Shown: positions 1 to 9,721 of the stretch, one piece after another
Position numbering within the stretch: the first letter of the stretch is position 1
How the letters are laid out: each line of letters starts with the position of its first letter
NCBI GenBank assembly: GCA_946494335.1
Contig: CAMMBV010000009.1
Location: 28,337-92,336 of the forward strand
Reading direction: 5' to 3'
DNA: 64,000 nt
Source: an uncultured Ruminococcus sp.
GTDB taxonomy: Bacteria; Bacillota; Clostridia; Lachnospirales; Lachnospiraceae
Notes under the pieces: generated by a model
What the model saw: the letters and a program-made list of their open reading frames with translations, nothing else
Databases searched by the model: none
Told to the model about the DNA's origin: nothing
Program-made: the position numbers and the translations under genes

Positions 1-183
1 AGCTGGACATCTTGCCGCAGGCGCTGGTGACGGAAAGCTCTGTCTTTTAGAGGCTGCGCACAACAGACGGGTTCGTTTAACAACAGGGTGGGGGTTTTTT
101 ACTCTCATCCTGTTATGACGTACAGCCAAAACCCCGGGGGCATAAACAGGGAATAGCAATCATATATAATAAGTGGAAAGCAC

Positions 184-213
184 TTGAAAAAAACAGGAAA
201 TGCTTGTTATAAT
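184..213 (+). promoter_or_regulatory. Sigma-A promoter of the miaB-mutS-mutL-miaA operon
   Basis: The sequence shows TTGAAA at 184-189, an 18-base spacer and a perfect TATAAT at 208-213. A strong ribosome site (GAAGGAG) follows at about 233-239, just ahead of the miaB start at 246. Nothing in the short leader suggests a riboswitch. Confidence 0.75.
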
Positions 214-245
214 GGCAGATGTGAAAAAAGAACGAAGGAGAATTC

Positions 246-1703
246 ATGAATTATACAGAAAAAAACGGGATACCGGAAGCTGTTCCTGTAATGGAACCGG
301 ACCGGCAGTATTATTATATGAAAAAAGCCAGACAGTATGTAAACGCCCGTTCCAGAGAAATGGGACGGCCTCTTACTTTCTGCGTCAATACGTTCGGCTG
401 TCAGATGAACGCAAGAGACTCGGAAAAGCTGGAAGGCATCCTGGAGGAAGCAGGGTATCAGAAAAGTGAGGAAGATCATGCGGATATTGTGATTTACAAT
501 ACCTGCACCGTGAGAGAGAACGCCAATTTAAAGGTGTATGGACGGCTGGGGTATCTGCACAGCCTTAAGAAAAAAAATCCTCATATGCTGATCGGGCTGT
601 GCGGCTGTATGATGCAGGAGCCTCAGGTGGTGGAAAAAATCAAGAAAAGCTACCGGTTTGTAGATCTTATCTTCGGAACCCACAATATTTTTAAATTTGC
701 CGAACTTCTGGTAAACCGCCTGGAATCGGATTCCATGGTGATCGATATCTGGAAGGATACGGATCAGATCGTGGAAGATCTGCCCACCGACAGAAAATAC
801 AGCTTCAAGTCAGGCGTCAATATTATGTTCGGATGCAACAACTTCTGCAGCTACTGTATCGTGCCCTATGTACGGGGCCGGGAACGAAGCAGAAATCCCA
901 AGGATATCCTGCGGGAAATTGAGAAGCTGACCCAGGACGGGGTGGTGGAAGTGATGCTTCTGGGACAAAACGTCAACTCCTACGGGAAAAATCTTGATGA
1001 CCCCGTCACCTTTGCGCAGCTTTTAAAGGAAATTGAAAAGATTCCGGGGCTTGAAAGGATTCGTTTCATGACCTCCCACCCCAAAGATCTGTCGGATGAG
1101 CTGATTGAAGTAATGGCGCAAAGCGACAAAATCTGCCATCATCTTCACCTGCCCCTTCAGTCGGGCAGCAGCCGTATTTTAAAAGAGATGAACCGGAAAT
1201 ACACGAAAGAGGATTATCTGACTCTGACAGAAAAAATTCGCCGGGCTGTACCGGATATCTCTCTGACTACGGATATCATTGTGGGCTTTCCGGGAGAAAC
1301 CCAGGAGGATTTTGAAGAGACACTGGACGTAATCCGGAAAGTACGCTTTGACAGCGCCTTTACTTTTATCTATTCCAGGCGTACCGGTACGCCGGCGGCG
1401 GCCATGGAAAACCAGGTGCCCCAGGATGTGGTGAAAGACCGGTTCGACCGCCTGTTAAAAGAAGTACAGACCATATCCGCCAAAATGACGTCGCGTTTTA
1501 CCGGAACCGTGCAGGAGGTGTTGGCGGAAGAAATCAACAGCCACAAAGAAGGACTTTTAACCGGCCGTCTTGGCAGCAACATCCTGGTACATTTTCCCGG
1601 GACAGAAGAGGAAATCGGGAAACTGATAAAGGTTTCCCTGGATGAATGCCGCGGTTTTTATTATATGGGAAGCCGTGTTGAGGAAGAGAGGAAAAATCCG
1701 TGA
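246..1703 (+). CDS. miaB: tRNA-2-methylthio-N6-dimethylallyladenosine synthase MiaB
   Basis: Radical-SAM methylthiotransferase that adds the 2-methylthio group to i6A37 of tRNAs reading UNN codons. The 485-residue protein has the N-terminal UPF0004 domain, whose three cysteines lie in TFGCQMN, NTCTVREN and LCGCMMQ. The radical-SAM cluster CNNFCSYC follows at about residues 199-206, and a TRAM domain ends the protein. The ATG lies 6 bases behind GGAG. It is the first gene of an operon that also holds miaA, whose isopentenyl product is the substrate of MiaB, so both steps of ms2i6A synthesis are co-transcribed around mutSL. Its stop overlaps the mutS start (GTGA). Confidence 0.97.
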   Translation: MNYTEKNGIPEAVPVMEPDRQYYYMKKARQYVNARSREMGRPLTFCVNTFGCQMNARDSEKLEGILEEAGYQKSEEDHADIVIYNTCTVRENANLKVYGRLGYLHSLKKKNPHMLIGLCGCMMQEPQVVEKIKKSYRFVDLIFGTHNIFKFAELLVNRLESDSMVIDIWKDTDQIVEDLPTDRKYSFKSGVNIMFGCNNFCSYCIVPYVRGRERSRNPKDILREIEKLTQDGVVEVMLLGQNVNSYGKNLDDPVTFAQLLKEIEKIPGLERIRFMTSHPKDLSDELIEVMAQSDKICHHLHLPLQSGSSRILKEMNRKYTKEDYLTLTEKIRRAVPDISLTTDIIVGFPGETQEDFEETLDVIRKVRFDSAFTFIYSRRTGTPAAAMENQVPQDVVKDRFDRLLKEVQTISAKMTSRFTGTVQEVLAEEINSHKEGLLTGRLGSNILVHFPGTEEEIGKLIKVSLDECRGFYYMGSRVEEERKNP

Positions 1704-4342
1704 CAAATCTTTCACCAATGATGCAGCAGTATGTGGAGACAAAAGAGACTTATAAGGACTGTATCCTTTTTTACCGGCTGGGTGATTTTTATGAGATGTT
1801 TTTTGACGATGCCGTTCTGGCATCGAAGGAGCTGGAGCTTACGCTGACCGGCAGAGACTGCGGTCTCAAAGAAAGAGCGCCCATGTGCGGCGTGCCCTTT
1901 CATTCGGCTGACACGTATATCAACAGGCTGATCGATAAAGGATATAAAGTGGCAATCTGCGAGCAGGTGGAAGATCCCAAGCTGGCAAAGGGTCTGGTGA
2001 AAAGGGAGGTTACCCGCATCGTCACGCCGGGAACCAATTTAAATACCCAGAGTCTGGATGAATCCAAGAACAATTATATCATGGCAATCGTTTATCTGGA
2101 CGACACCTACGGCGTCTCTCTGGCCGATGTAACCACCGGAGAATGCTTTCTGACAGAGGTGGACAAAGAAAAGAAGCTGCTGGATGAGATATCCAAGTTT
2201 TCTCCCGCTGAGATCATATGCAATCAGTCCTTTTTCGTAAGCGGTATAGATCTGGAGGATCTGAAAAACCGTCTGGGCATCACCGTCTATTCTCTGGACG
2301 CCTGGTATTTTGATGATGAACTGTGCCAGAGGACCTTAAAAGATCATTTCAAAACCATATCACTGAAAGGACTGGGGCTGGAAGACTACCCCACGGGGAT
2401 CATCGCCGCGGGAGCGCTTTTTCAGTACCTTTTCGAGACACAGAAAAATTCGCTGTCTCATATGACGGAGATAAAACCCTACCTGGCGGAGAAATACATG
2501 ATCATCGACAGCTCCAGCCGCCGCAACCTGGAACTGGTGGAAACGCTGCGGGAAAAGCAAAAAAGAGGATCCCTCCTCTGGGTTTTAGACAAAACCAAAA
2601 CGGCCATGGGAGCCAGAATGATGCGCAGTTTTGTAGAGCAGCCCCTGATTGATGCCGATCAGATCAACGAGCGGCTGGAGGCGGTAGACGAGCTGAACAA
2701 AAAGGCCATTTTGCGGGATGAAATTCGGGAATATTTAAATCCGGTCTATGATATGGAACGTCTGGTCAGTAAGATCAGCTATCAGACGGCCAATCCCAGA
2801 GATTTGATCGCCTTTAAATCTTCCCTGTCCATGCTTCCTCATATCCGTCAGCTTCTCACAGAATTTGAAAGTCCCCTCCTGGCGGGGCTGTGCCGTCAGC
2901 TGGATGATCTGCAGGATCTTTATAAACTTCTTGACGCATCTATTCAGGAGGAGCCGCCGCTGGCCATGAAGGAAGGCGGCATCATAAAAGACGGCTTTCA
3001 TGAGGACGTGGATCATTTCCGTCAGGCGAAAACAGAAGGAAAAACCTGGCTGACACAGCTGGAGACTGAAGAGAGGGAAAAGACGGGAATCCGAACCCTG
3101 AAAATTAAGTACAACAAGGTATTCGGATATTATCTGGAAGTGACCAATTCTTTTAAGGATAAAGTACCGGACTATTATACCAGGAAACAGACGCTGACCA
3201 ATGCAGAGCGATACTATACCCCGAAATTAAAAGAGCTGGAGGATATGATTTTAGGGGCGGAGGACAAACTGTATGCGCTGGAATACCAGCTCTTTTGTGA
3301 AATCAGAGACACGCTGGCCAGGGAAATAGCCAGAATTCAGGAGACAGCCCGGGCGGTAGCCGCCGTCGACGTATTTGCCTCCTTCTCCCTGATTTCCACA
3401 CACAATCATTATGTCCGTCCTAAAATAAACAATAAGGGAATCATTGATATCAAAGGCGGCCGTCATCCCGTGGTGGAAAAGATGATCACCAACGATATGT
3501 TTATTCCCAATGATACATATCTGGATAATGGATCCAGCAGGATATCAATTATCACCGGCCCCAACATGGCCGGAAAATCCACTTATATGAGGCAGACTGC
3601 TCTGATCGTACTGATGGCTCAGATCGGCTGTTTTGTGCCGGCGGATAAGGCCAAAATCGGTATTGTGGACCGGATTTTCACCCGCGTGGGCGCCTCTGAC
3701 GATCTGGCCAGCGGACAGAGTACTTTTATGGTGGAAATGACGGAAGTGGCCACCATTTTAAGAAACGCCACGGCCAACAGCCTTTTGATTCTGGATGAAA
3801 TCGGACGGGGAACCAGTACCTTTGACGGACTGTCCATCGCCTGGGCGGTGATCGAACATATCAGCAATACAAAGCTTCTGGGCGCCAAAACTCTTTTTGC
3901 GACTCATTACCATGAACTGACGGAGCTGGAGGGAAAACTGCCCGGCGTCAATAATTACTGTATCGCTGTAAAAGAGAAGGGCGACGATATCGTATTTTTA
4001 AGAAAGATCATCCAAGGCGGCGCGGACAAAAGCTACGGTATTCAGGTTGCCAAGCTGGCAGGAGTTCCGGAGAGTGTCATAGAACGGGCCAAAGAGCTGG
4101 TGGAGGAGCTAAGCAATGCAGACATCCTGGCGGCTGTGAAAGATCTGTCCAAACCGGTAAAAAAGAAAGCCCCAAAAGTACATTACGATGAAGTGGACAT
4201 GAAACAGATGTCTCTGTTTGACACGGTACAGGACGACGATATCATAGAAGAGCTTAAAAATCTGGATATATCAAATCTGACGCCTCTTGAGGCTCTTAAC
4301 ATACTCAACCGGCTTCAGAATAAGATAAAAAATCGGTGGTAG
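1700..4342 (+). CDS. mutS: DNA mismatch repair protein MutS
   Basis: Mismatch-recognition ATPase, 880 residues, normal family length. Near the N-terminus DFYEMF carries the Phe-X-Glu mismatch-wedging motif. The core and clamp domains are followed by the ABC ATPase with Walker A GPNMAGKST (near residue 620), Walker B/D-loop DEIGRGTST and the switch histidine in ATHYHEL. The GTG start overlaps the miaB stop by 4 bases, which supports translational coupling. mutL follows 7 bases downstream. The C-terminal tail contains QMSLFD, which resembles the beta-clamp-binding QxxLF motif of Firmicute MutS. Confidence 0.97.
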   Translation: MTNLSPMMQQYVETKETYKDCILFYRLGDFYEMFFDDAVLASKELELTLTGRDCGLKERAPMCGVPFHSADTYINRLIDKGYKVAICEQVEDPKLAKGLVKREVTRIVTPGTNLNTQSLDESKNNYIMAIVYLDDTYGVSLADVTTGECFLTEVDKEKKLLDEISKFSPAEIICNQSFFVSGIDLEDLKNRLGITVYSLDAWYFDDELCQRTLKDHFKTISLKGLGLEDYPTGIIAAGALFQYLFETQKNSLSHMTEIKPYLAEKYMIIDSSSRRNLELVETLREKQKRGSLLWVLDKTKTAMGARMMRSFVEQPLIDADQINERLEAVDELNKKAILRDEIREYLNPVYDMERLVSKISYQTANPRDLIAFKSSLSMLPHIRQLLTEFESPLLAGLCRQLDDLQDLYKLLDASIQEEPPLAMKEGGIIKDGFHEDVDHFRQAKTEGKTWLTQLETEEREKTGIRTLKIKYNKVFGYYLEVTNSFKDKVPDYYTRKQTLTNAERYYTPKLKELEDMILGAEDKLYALEYQLFCEIRDTLAREIARIQETARAVAAVDVFASFSLISTHNHYVRPKINNKGIIDIKGGRHPVVEKMITNDMFIPNDTYLDNGSSRISIITGPNMAGKSTYMRQTALIVLMAQIGCFVPADKAKIGIVDRIFTRVGASDDLASGQSTFMVEMTEVATILRNATANSLLILDEIGRGTSTFDGLSIAWAVIEHISNTKLLGAKTLFATHYHELTELEGKLPGVNNYCIAVKEKGDDIVFLRKIIQGGADKSYGIQVAKLAGVPESVIERAKELVEELSNADILAAVKDLSKPVKKKAPKVHYDEVDMKQMSLFDTVQDDDIIEELKNLDISNLTPLEALNILNRLQNKIKNRW

Positions 4343-4349
4343 ATAAATC

Positions 4350-6266
4350 ATGAGAAAAATTACATTGCTGGATCAGGTTACAATTGATAAAATTGCGGCC
4401 GGAGAAGTGGTGGAACGCCCTTCATCGGTGGTGAAGGAGCTGGTGGAAAACTCCATAGACGCAGGAGCTACGGCTGTCACAGTGGAAATCAGGGACGGCG
4501 GTATCTCTTTCATCCGGATTACCGACAACGGTCAGGGAATCGAAAAAGATCAGGTTCCCTCTGCTTTCTGGCGCCATGCCACCAGCAAAATCACCTCTCT
4601 GGAGGATTTGCTGACCATATCTTCCTTAGGGTTTCGAGGAGAAGCGCTGTCCAGCATTGCAGCCGTCTCCCAGGTGGAGCTGATTACCAAAACGCCTGAT
4701 TCCCTGACGGGGACCCGTTATATCATAGAGGGCGGAGTGGAAAAGGAGCTGGAGGAAATCGGAGCTCCCCAGGGGACCACCTTTCTGGTCCGCAATCTGT
4801 TTTTCAACACTCCGGCCAGAGCCAAGTTTTTAAAGTCCCCTCCCACAGAAGGCTCCTACATCGGCAGTCTGATGGAACAGCTGGCCCTTTCTCATCCGGA
4901 GATATCTTTTAAATTCATGCAGAACGGACAGACCCGCCTGAATACATCGGGAAACGGAAACTTCAAAGAGATCATCTATCAGATATACGGCCGGGAAATC
5001 ACAAAGGAAGTGACCGAAATCGATGTGGAGGATGGAGACGTTTCCATCACCGGCTACATCGGAAAGCCCACCGTTTCCAGAGGAAACAGAGGATTTGAAA
5101 ATTATTTTGTAAATGGACGGTTTGTAAAAAATAATATTCTGACGAAAGCCATTGAGGACGGATACCGCTCCTTTTTGATGCAGCACAAATTCCCCTTTAC
5201 CGCGCTGTTTTTTAAGATCAATCCCGCCAAGGTGGATGTCAATGTCCATCCGGCAAAGAGAGAGGTCCGCTTTCAGGACGGGGAAGAGATCTATCGGATC
5301 GTATACCGGGCCGTCAGCGAGGCATTGACTCAAAAGGAACTGATCCCGGAGGTTTCTTTCGATCCAGCCGGGAAAAAGGCCCGGGAGCCGAAACCGGCCC
5401 CGGTTTCCGGATCTGTTCCGGAACCTTTTGAAGTCAAAAGGAGGGAGACGGAAAAAAAATCCGTCCTTAAAGAACCGGTCTTAAAAGAACCGCTTTCAAA
5501 GGAACCGGCTGAAAATCAGATAAAGGAAAGAGGCTCTTACCTGCAGCAGGCAGTAAAAGAGGAGAGAATGGAAAGGGAGCTTAAAAGGCCGACGGAAGAA
5601 AAGCTGCCGGAGGAAAAACCACAGGAGGAAAAGCCTCAGCAGCTTACCATGTTTCAGGACAAAAGACTTCTGGATGAAAATTCCAGAAGCCTTCACCGGA
5701 TTATCGGACAGGTGTTCGGCACCTATTGGCTGGTGCAGATGGAGGACAAACTGTTTATCATCGACCAGCATGCGGCTCACGAAAAAGTGCTGTATGAACA
5801 GCTGGTTCGTGAGATGAGGGAAAAGAAAATTATCTCCCAGTATCTGGCCATACCCGCCGTAATCTCTCTGAATCTGGGTCAGCTGGAGCTGATGCGGCAA
5901 AATGAAGAGTATTTTCGGGATTTCGGATTTGAGATCGAACCTTTTGGCGGGAAAGAATATACCATACGGGCGGTTCCATGCAATCTGTACGGGATAGAAG
6001 AGGAGAAGATTTTTATTGAGCTGCTGGACAGTCTGGAACAGGAGGGAGCCGGCCGGCTGACGCCGGAGGTGTTTGCACAGCGTCTTGCCGTCATGGCCTG
6101 CAAAGCGGCTGTAAAGGGGAATCAGGCCATGACCCGGGCAGAAGCCGAAAATTTGATCGATCAGCTTCTGAAACTGGATAATCCGTATCACTGTCCCCAT
6201 GGACGGCCCACTATAATTTCCATGAGCCGGTACGAACTGGAGAAAAAATTCAAACGTGTGTTATAG
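4350..6266 (+). CDS. mutL: DNA mismatch repair endonuclease MutL
   Basis: 638-residue MutL with an N-terminal GHKL ATPase (motif I ELVENSIDAGA, motif II DNGQGI, motif III GFRGEAL) and a C-terminal dimerisation/nuclease domain. The metal-binding motif DQHAAHEKVLYE (about 492-503) and the late CPHGRPT motif are intact. The protein should therefore nick DNA itself, as in Bacillus, and need no MutH. Between the domains lies a charged linker (about 340-440) with back-to-back KEP repeats (SVLKEPVLKEPLSKEP) and several EEKP units, probably disordered. QLTMF follows the linker and resembles a clamp-binding motif. It lies directly behind mutS. Confidence 0.97.
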   Translation: MRKITLLDQVTIDKIAAGEVVERPSSVVKELVENSIDAGATAVTVEIRDGGISFIRITDNGQGIEKDQVPSAFWRHATSKITSLEDLLTISSLGFRGEALSSIAAVSQVELITKTPDSLTGTRYIIEGGVEKELEEIGAPQGTTFLVRNLFFNTPARAKFLKSPPTEGSYIGSLMEQLALSHPEISFKFMQNGQTRLNTSGNGNFKEIIYQIYGREITKEVTEIDVEDGDVSITGYIGKPTVSRGNRGFENYFVNGRFVKNNILTKAIEDGYRSFLMQHKFPFTALFFKINPAKVDVNVHPAKREVRFQDGEEIYRIVYRAVSEALTQKELIPEVSFDPAGKKAREPKPAPVSGSVPEPFEVKRRETEKKSVLKEPVLKEPLSKEPAENQIKERGSYLQQAVKEERMERELKRPTEEKLPEEKPQEEKPQQLTMFQDKRLLDENSRSLHRIIGQVFGTYWLVQMEDKLFIIDQHAAHEKVLYEQLVREMREKKIISQYLAIPAVISLNLGQLELMRQNEEYFRDFGFEIEPFGGKEYTIRAVPCNLYGIEEEKIFIELLDSLEQEGAGRLTPEVFAQRLAVMACKAAVKGNQAMTRAEAENLIDQLLKLDNPYHCPHGRPTIISMSRYELEKKFKRVL

Positions 6267-6283
6267 AAAAGGATGACAAATAC

Positions 6284-7228
6284 ATGCAGCCATTACTGAT
6301 ACTGACTGGACCTACCGCCGTGGGAAAAACGGCGCTGTCCATTGCCCTTGCCAAAAAGACGGGGGGAGAGATTGTTTCCGCAGATTCCATGCAAGTCTAC
6401 CGGAAAATGGATATCGGATCTGCCAAAATAAAGCCGGAAGAGAAAAAGGGAGTGCCCCATTACCTTATTGATGTACTGGATCCTTTTGAAAAATTTGACG
6501 TGGTACGTTTTCAGCATATGGCGCTGGAAGCCATGCAGGATATCTGGTCCCGTGGAAAAATCCCCATCCTGACAGGAGGAACCGGGTTTTATATCCAGTC
6601 GGTTCTCTACGATATTGACTTTACGGAGCATGGACTTAATGAAACCTTCCGAAAAGAACTGGAAGATCTGGCCCGCCGGGAAGGACAGGAGACACTCCAC
6701 CGGATGCTGCAGGAGAAGGATCCCAAAGCCGCGCAGGAGATTCATCCCCACAATGTGAAACGGGTGATCCGGGCCCTGGAATTTTTTTACCAGACCGGCG
6801 AACCGATTTCCCGGCATAATACGGAGCAGAGAGGTCGGAAGTCTCCGTACCGCTATCTGTATTTTGTGCTCAATGAGCCAAGAGAACGGCTCTATCGGAA
6901 AATTGAGCGGCGGGTGGATCAGATGATGGAGGAGGGGCTTCTTTCGGAAGTGGAAATGCTCTACCGGGAAGGCTATACAAAGGATATGGTTTCCATGCAG
7001 GGTCTTGGCTACAAGGAAATGCTGTCCTATTTAAACGGGGAAATTTCTCTTGAGGAAGCCGTCCGCATTTTAAAAAGGGATACCCGTCATTTTGCCAAGC
7101 GCCAGCTGACCTGGTTTCGGCGGGAAAAGGACGTGATCTGGATTCAGAAGGAAGAATTTGATTACGATGAAGAAAAGATACTGGATTACATGATGGCACT
7201 GTGCTGGGAAAGGAATATATTGGAATGA
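6284..7228 (+). CDS. miaA: tRNA dimethylallyltransferase MiaA
   Basis: Transfers dimethylallyl from DMAPP to A37 of tRNAs, giving the i6A that MiaB modifies further. The protein has 314 residues. The P-loop GPTAVGKT is at residues 8-15, SADSMQVYR follows, and LTGGTGFYIQS is the substrate-binding segment. KRDTRHFAKRQLTWF near the end is typical of the family. It is the fourth gene of the miaB-mutS-mutL-miaA operon, 17 bases behind mutL. Its TGA overlaps the ATG of the next gene. Confidence 0.96.
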   Translation: MQPLLILTGPTAVGKTALSIALAKKTGGEIVSADSMQVYRKMDIGSAKIKPEEKKGVPHYLIDVLDPFEKFDVVRFQHMALEAMQDIWSRGKIPILTGGTGFYIQSVLYDIDFTEHGLNETFRKELEDLARREGQETLHRMLQEKDPKAAQEIHPHNVKRVIRALEFFYQTGEPISRHNTEQRGRKSPYRYLYFVLNEPRERLYRKIERRVDQMMEEGLLSEVEMLYREGYTKDMVSMQGLGYKEMLSYLNGEISLEEAVRILKRDTRHFAKRQLTWFRREKDVIWIQKEEFDYDEEKILDYMMALCWERNILE

Positions 7229-8520
7229 ATGACTTTATAGATGAAAAGCAGGAAATGTACCAGGCCCTGGGAATCGGCAGGGAGGTCTATCAATTTTGCG
7301 AGAACGTATGGGAAGGGCTGAAAAGCCGCTTTGAACGTATCGACGAGACGGCGGAATATAATCAGCTGAAGGTAATCCGGGCCATGCAGGAAAACCGGGT
7401 CAGCGAAGCCTGCCTTTACTCCAGCAGCGGTTACGGGTACAACGATCTGGGGCGTGATACGCTGGAAGCGGTCTATGCCTCCGCCTTTCACACGGAAGAC
7501 GCCCTGGTCCGTCCTCAGATTGCCTGCGGCACCCACGCCCTGGCCGTTGCTCTGGCCGGAAACTTAAGGCCGGGGGACGAGCTGTTTTCTCCCGTCGGCA
7601 AACCCTACGATACGCTGGAAGAGGTGATCGGCATCCGGCCTTCCAACGGATCTTTGGCGGAATACGGCATCACATACCGGCAGGTGGATCTTCTGGCGGA
7701 CGGATCCTTTGACTATGAGAATATAAAAAAGGCCATCAATGAAAAGACGAAGCTGGTAACGATCCAGCGTTCCAAAGGATATCAGACCAGGCCCACGCTT
7801 TCTGTGAAGCGGATACAGGAGCTGATTGCTTTCATAAAAGACATCAAGCCGGATGTGATCTGCATGGTGGACAACTGTTACGGTGAATTTGTGGAAAAAC
7901 TGGAGCCCACCGACGTGGGAGCCGATCTTATGGTAGGCTCTCTGATCAAAAATCCGGGCGGAGGGCTGGCCCCCATTGGCGGTTACATTGTGGGAAAAAA
8001 AGAATACGTGGAAAACGCTGCATTTCGTCTGACCTCACCGGGTCTGGGAAAAGAGGTAGGGGCTACCCTGGGCGTCAATCAGTCCTTCTACCAGGGATTT
8101 TTCCTGGCGCCCACTGTGGTTGCCGGAGCGTTAAAAGGCGCCATTTTTGCGGCGAATATTTATGAAAAGCTGGGCTTTTCCGTCATTCCAAACGGCTCGG
8201 AGAGCCGGCACGATATCATACAGGCGGTGGAATTTGGCAATCCGGAAAGTGTAATCGCATTCTGCAAAGGCATACAGGCGGCGGCTCCGGTGGACAGCTA
8301 TGTAGATCCTGAGCCATGGGATATGCCGGGATATGACAGCGACGTCATTATGGCGGCAGGCGCTTTCGTGCAGGGTTCCTCCATTGAACTTTCCGCCGAC
8401 GGCCCCATCAAACCGCCCTACGCCGTCTATTTTCAGGGAGGGCTTACCTGGGAGCATGCAAAGTTCGGCATTATGATGAGTCTTCAGAAACTGCAGGAAA
8501 AGGGCCTGGTTTCTTTGTGA
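7225..8520 (+). CDS. PLP-dependent methionine gamma-lyase-family protein (YnbB type)
   Basis: 431-residue fold-type-I PLP protein of the Met_gamma_lyase/'aluminium resistance' family (Bacillus YnbB). The PLP lysine is probably the one in GSLIKNPGGG, preceded by the cofactor-binding aspartate in MVDNCYGEF. The start was set at ATG 7225, which overlaps the miaA stop as ATGA and sits behind AAAGGA; the open frame continues 8 codons further upstream from a GTG. The real substrate of this family is not settled, so the lyase name is a family label. In Bacillus the homologue also lies near tRNA-modification genes. Confidence 0.88.
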   Translation: MNDFIDEKQEMYQALGIGREVYQFCENVWEGLKSRFERIDETAEYNQLKVIRAMQENRVSEACLYSSSGYGYNDLGRDTLEAVYASAFHTEDALVRPQIACGTHALAVALAGNLRPGDELFSPVGKPYDTLEEVIGIRPSNGSLAEYGITYRQVDLLADGSFDYENIKKAINEKTKLVTIQRSKGYQTRPTLSVKRIQELIAFIKDIKPDVICMVDNCYGEFVEKLEPTDVGADLMVGSLIKNPGGGLAPIGGYIVGKKEYVENAAFRLTSPGLGKEVGATLGVNQSFYQGFFLAPTVVAGALKGAIFAANIYEKLGFSVIPNGSESRHDIIQAVEFGNPESVIAFCKGIQAAAPVDSYVDPEPWDMPGYDSDVIMAAGAFVQGSSIELSADGPIKPPYAVYFQGGLTWEHAKFGIMMSLQKLQEKGLVSL

Positions 8521-8536
8521 TCGGAGGTGAAAGAGG

Positions 8537-9721
8537 ATGCGGGTAATTGTAATCGGAGGCGGCGCAGCCGGACTGATGGCCGCGGTCATGGCCGCCAGGA
8601 GAGGCGCAGCCGTCACAGTTTTGGAGCAGAATAATGTTTTCGGGAAAAAAATCCTGGCCACAGGCAATGGAAAATGTAATCTGACAAATGTAAAGCAGGA
8701 TCCACAGGAATACAGAAGTGATACGAAAGACTTTCCATGGCAGGTGGTAAGTGCTTTTCCCCTGGCAGAAACGCTGAAATTTTTCACAGGACTGGGTATT
8801 TATACCAGAAATAAAAACGGCGGGCTTTATCCTTACAGCGAACAGGCCTCTGCCGTAAGAGATGTTCTTTGTATGGAGGCAGCCCACCTGAAAGTGAAAA
8901 TGAAAACCCAGGAGCGTGTAACCTGCATCCGAAAAGAAAAGGAAGGCTTTTTGGTGGACACGCAGACCTATACATACCAGGCTGACCGGGTGATTCTGGC
9001 AGCCGGAGGATGCGCATCTTCTGTATCCGGATCCTGCAAAGACGGATTTGACCTGGCAAAAAGACTGGGGCATACGGTAGTAGAACCCCTCCCTGCTCTG
9101 ACAGGTTTAAAAGGAGTCGGAGCCTATTTTCCCAAATGGGCCGGCGTTCGTTTTGAGGCTCAGGTTACTCTCTTTGAAAATGAGAAGGAGGCAGCCTCCC
9201 AAAGAGGAGAGATTCAGTTTACAGAATACGGAATTTCCGGTATCCCGGTATTTTCCATCAGCCGCTTTGCCGCCCGGGCGCTGAATCGAAAAAGCCGGGT
9301 AATGGCGGTTCTTGATTTCATGCCGGATTTTACTCTGGAGCAGCTGAGCGTTTTTCTGGAGACACGGATGGAAAACTGCGGCTATAAAACCATGGAGGAG
9401 TCACTGGTCGGCCTTCTTCCCCAGAAGTTGATTCCCCTGCTGTGTACGGAAATCCGGTATGTGCAGGAGCTGGCTGAAAAACTGAAGAACTATCCCATCA
9501 TTATAAAGGATACGGGTCCTATGTCACAGGCCCAGGTCTGCACTGGCGGCGTATCGGCAGAAGAAATCTGCCCTGATACCATGGAATCCCGGCTGGTTTT
9601 GGGCCTTTACTTTGCGGGAGAGGTAGTGGATGTGGACGGAAACTGCGGGGGATATAACCTGCAGTGGGCATGGAGCAGCGGCGCCATAGCCGGCATCTCC
9701 TGCGCGGGAGGGACAATATGA
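8537..9721 (+). CDS. NAD(P)/FAD-dependent oxidoreductase, HI0933/YhiN family
   Basis: 394-residue flavoprotein with an N-terminal dinucleotide-binding GGGAAGLMAA motif (residues 7-16) and the family signature GKKILATGNGKCNLTN (about 35-50). A C-terminal FAD contact lies in GEVVDVDGNCGGYNLQWAWSSG. Members have been linked to reduction of unsaturated steroid or enone substrates (BaiN-type), but most are uncharacterised, and the physiological substrate here is unknown. It starts 16 bases behind the PLP gene with a GGAGGTG ribosome site and overlaps the next flavoprotein gene by 4 bases (ATGA), so the two are co-expressed. Confidence 0.9.
   Translation: MRVIVIGGGAAGLMAAVMAARRGAAVTVLEQNNVFGKKILATGNGKCNLTNVKQDPQEYRSDTKDFPWQVVSAFPLAETLKFFTGLGIYTRNKNGGLYPYSEQASAVRDVLCMEAAHLKVKMKTQERVTCIRKEKEGFLVDTQTYTYQADRVILAAGGCASSVSGSCKDGFDLAKRLGHTVVEPLPALTGLKGVGAYFPKWAGVRFEAQVTLFENEKEAASQRGEIQFTEYGISGIPVFSISRFAARALNRKSRVMAVLDFMPDFTLEQLSVFLETRMENCGYKTMEESLVGLLPQKLIPLLCTEIRYVQELAEKLKNYPIIIKDTGPMSQAQVCTGGVSAEEICPDTMESRLVLGLYFAGEVVDVDGNCGGYNLQWAWSSGAIAGISCAGGTI

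Noticed and set aside
1..50. Possible 3' end of a plus-strand gene (frame 3, ...PQALVTESSVF-stop) at the left edge.
   Set aside because: Only about 15 codons are visible and a second frame is open further; not enough to call a gene.
80..160. Inverted repeats AACAGG/CCTGTT and GGGGTTTT/AAAACCCC upstream of miaB.
   Set aside because: The two pairings cross each other and neither has the stem-plus-T-run form of a terminator.
5496..6200. 234-codon minus-strand open frame.
   Set aside because: Antisense shadow of mutL.
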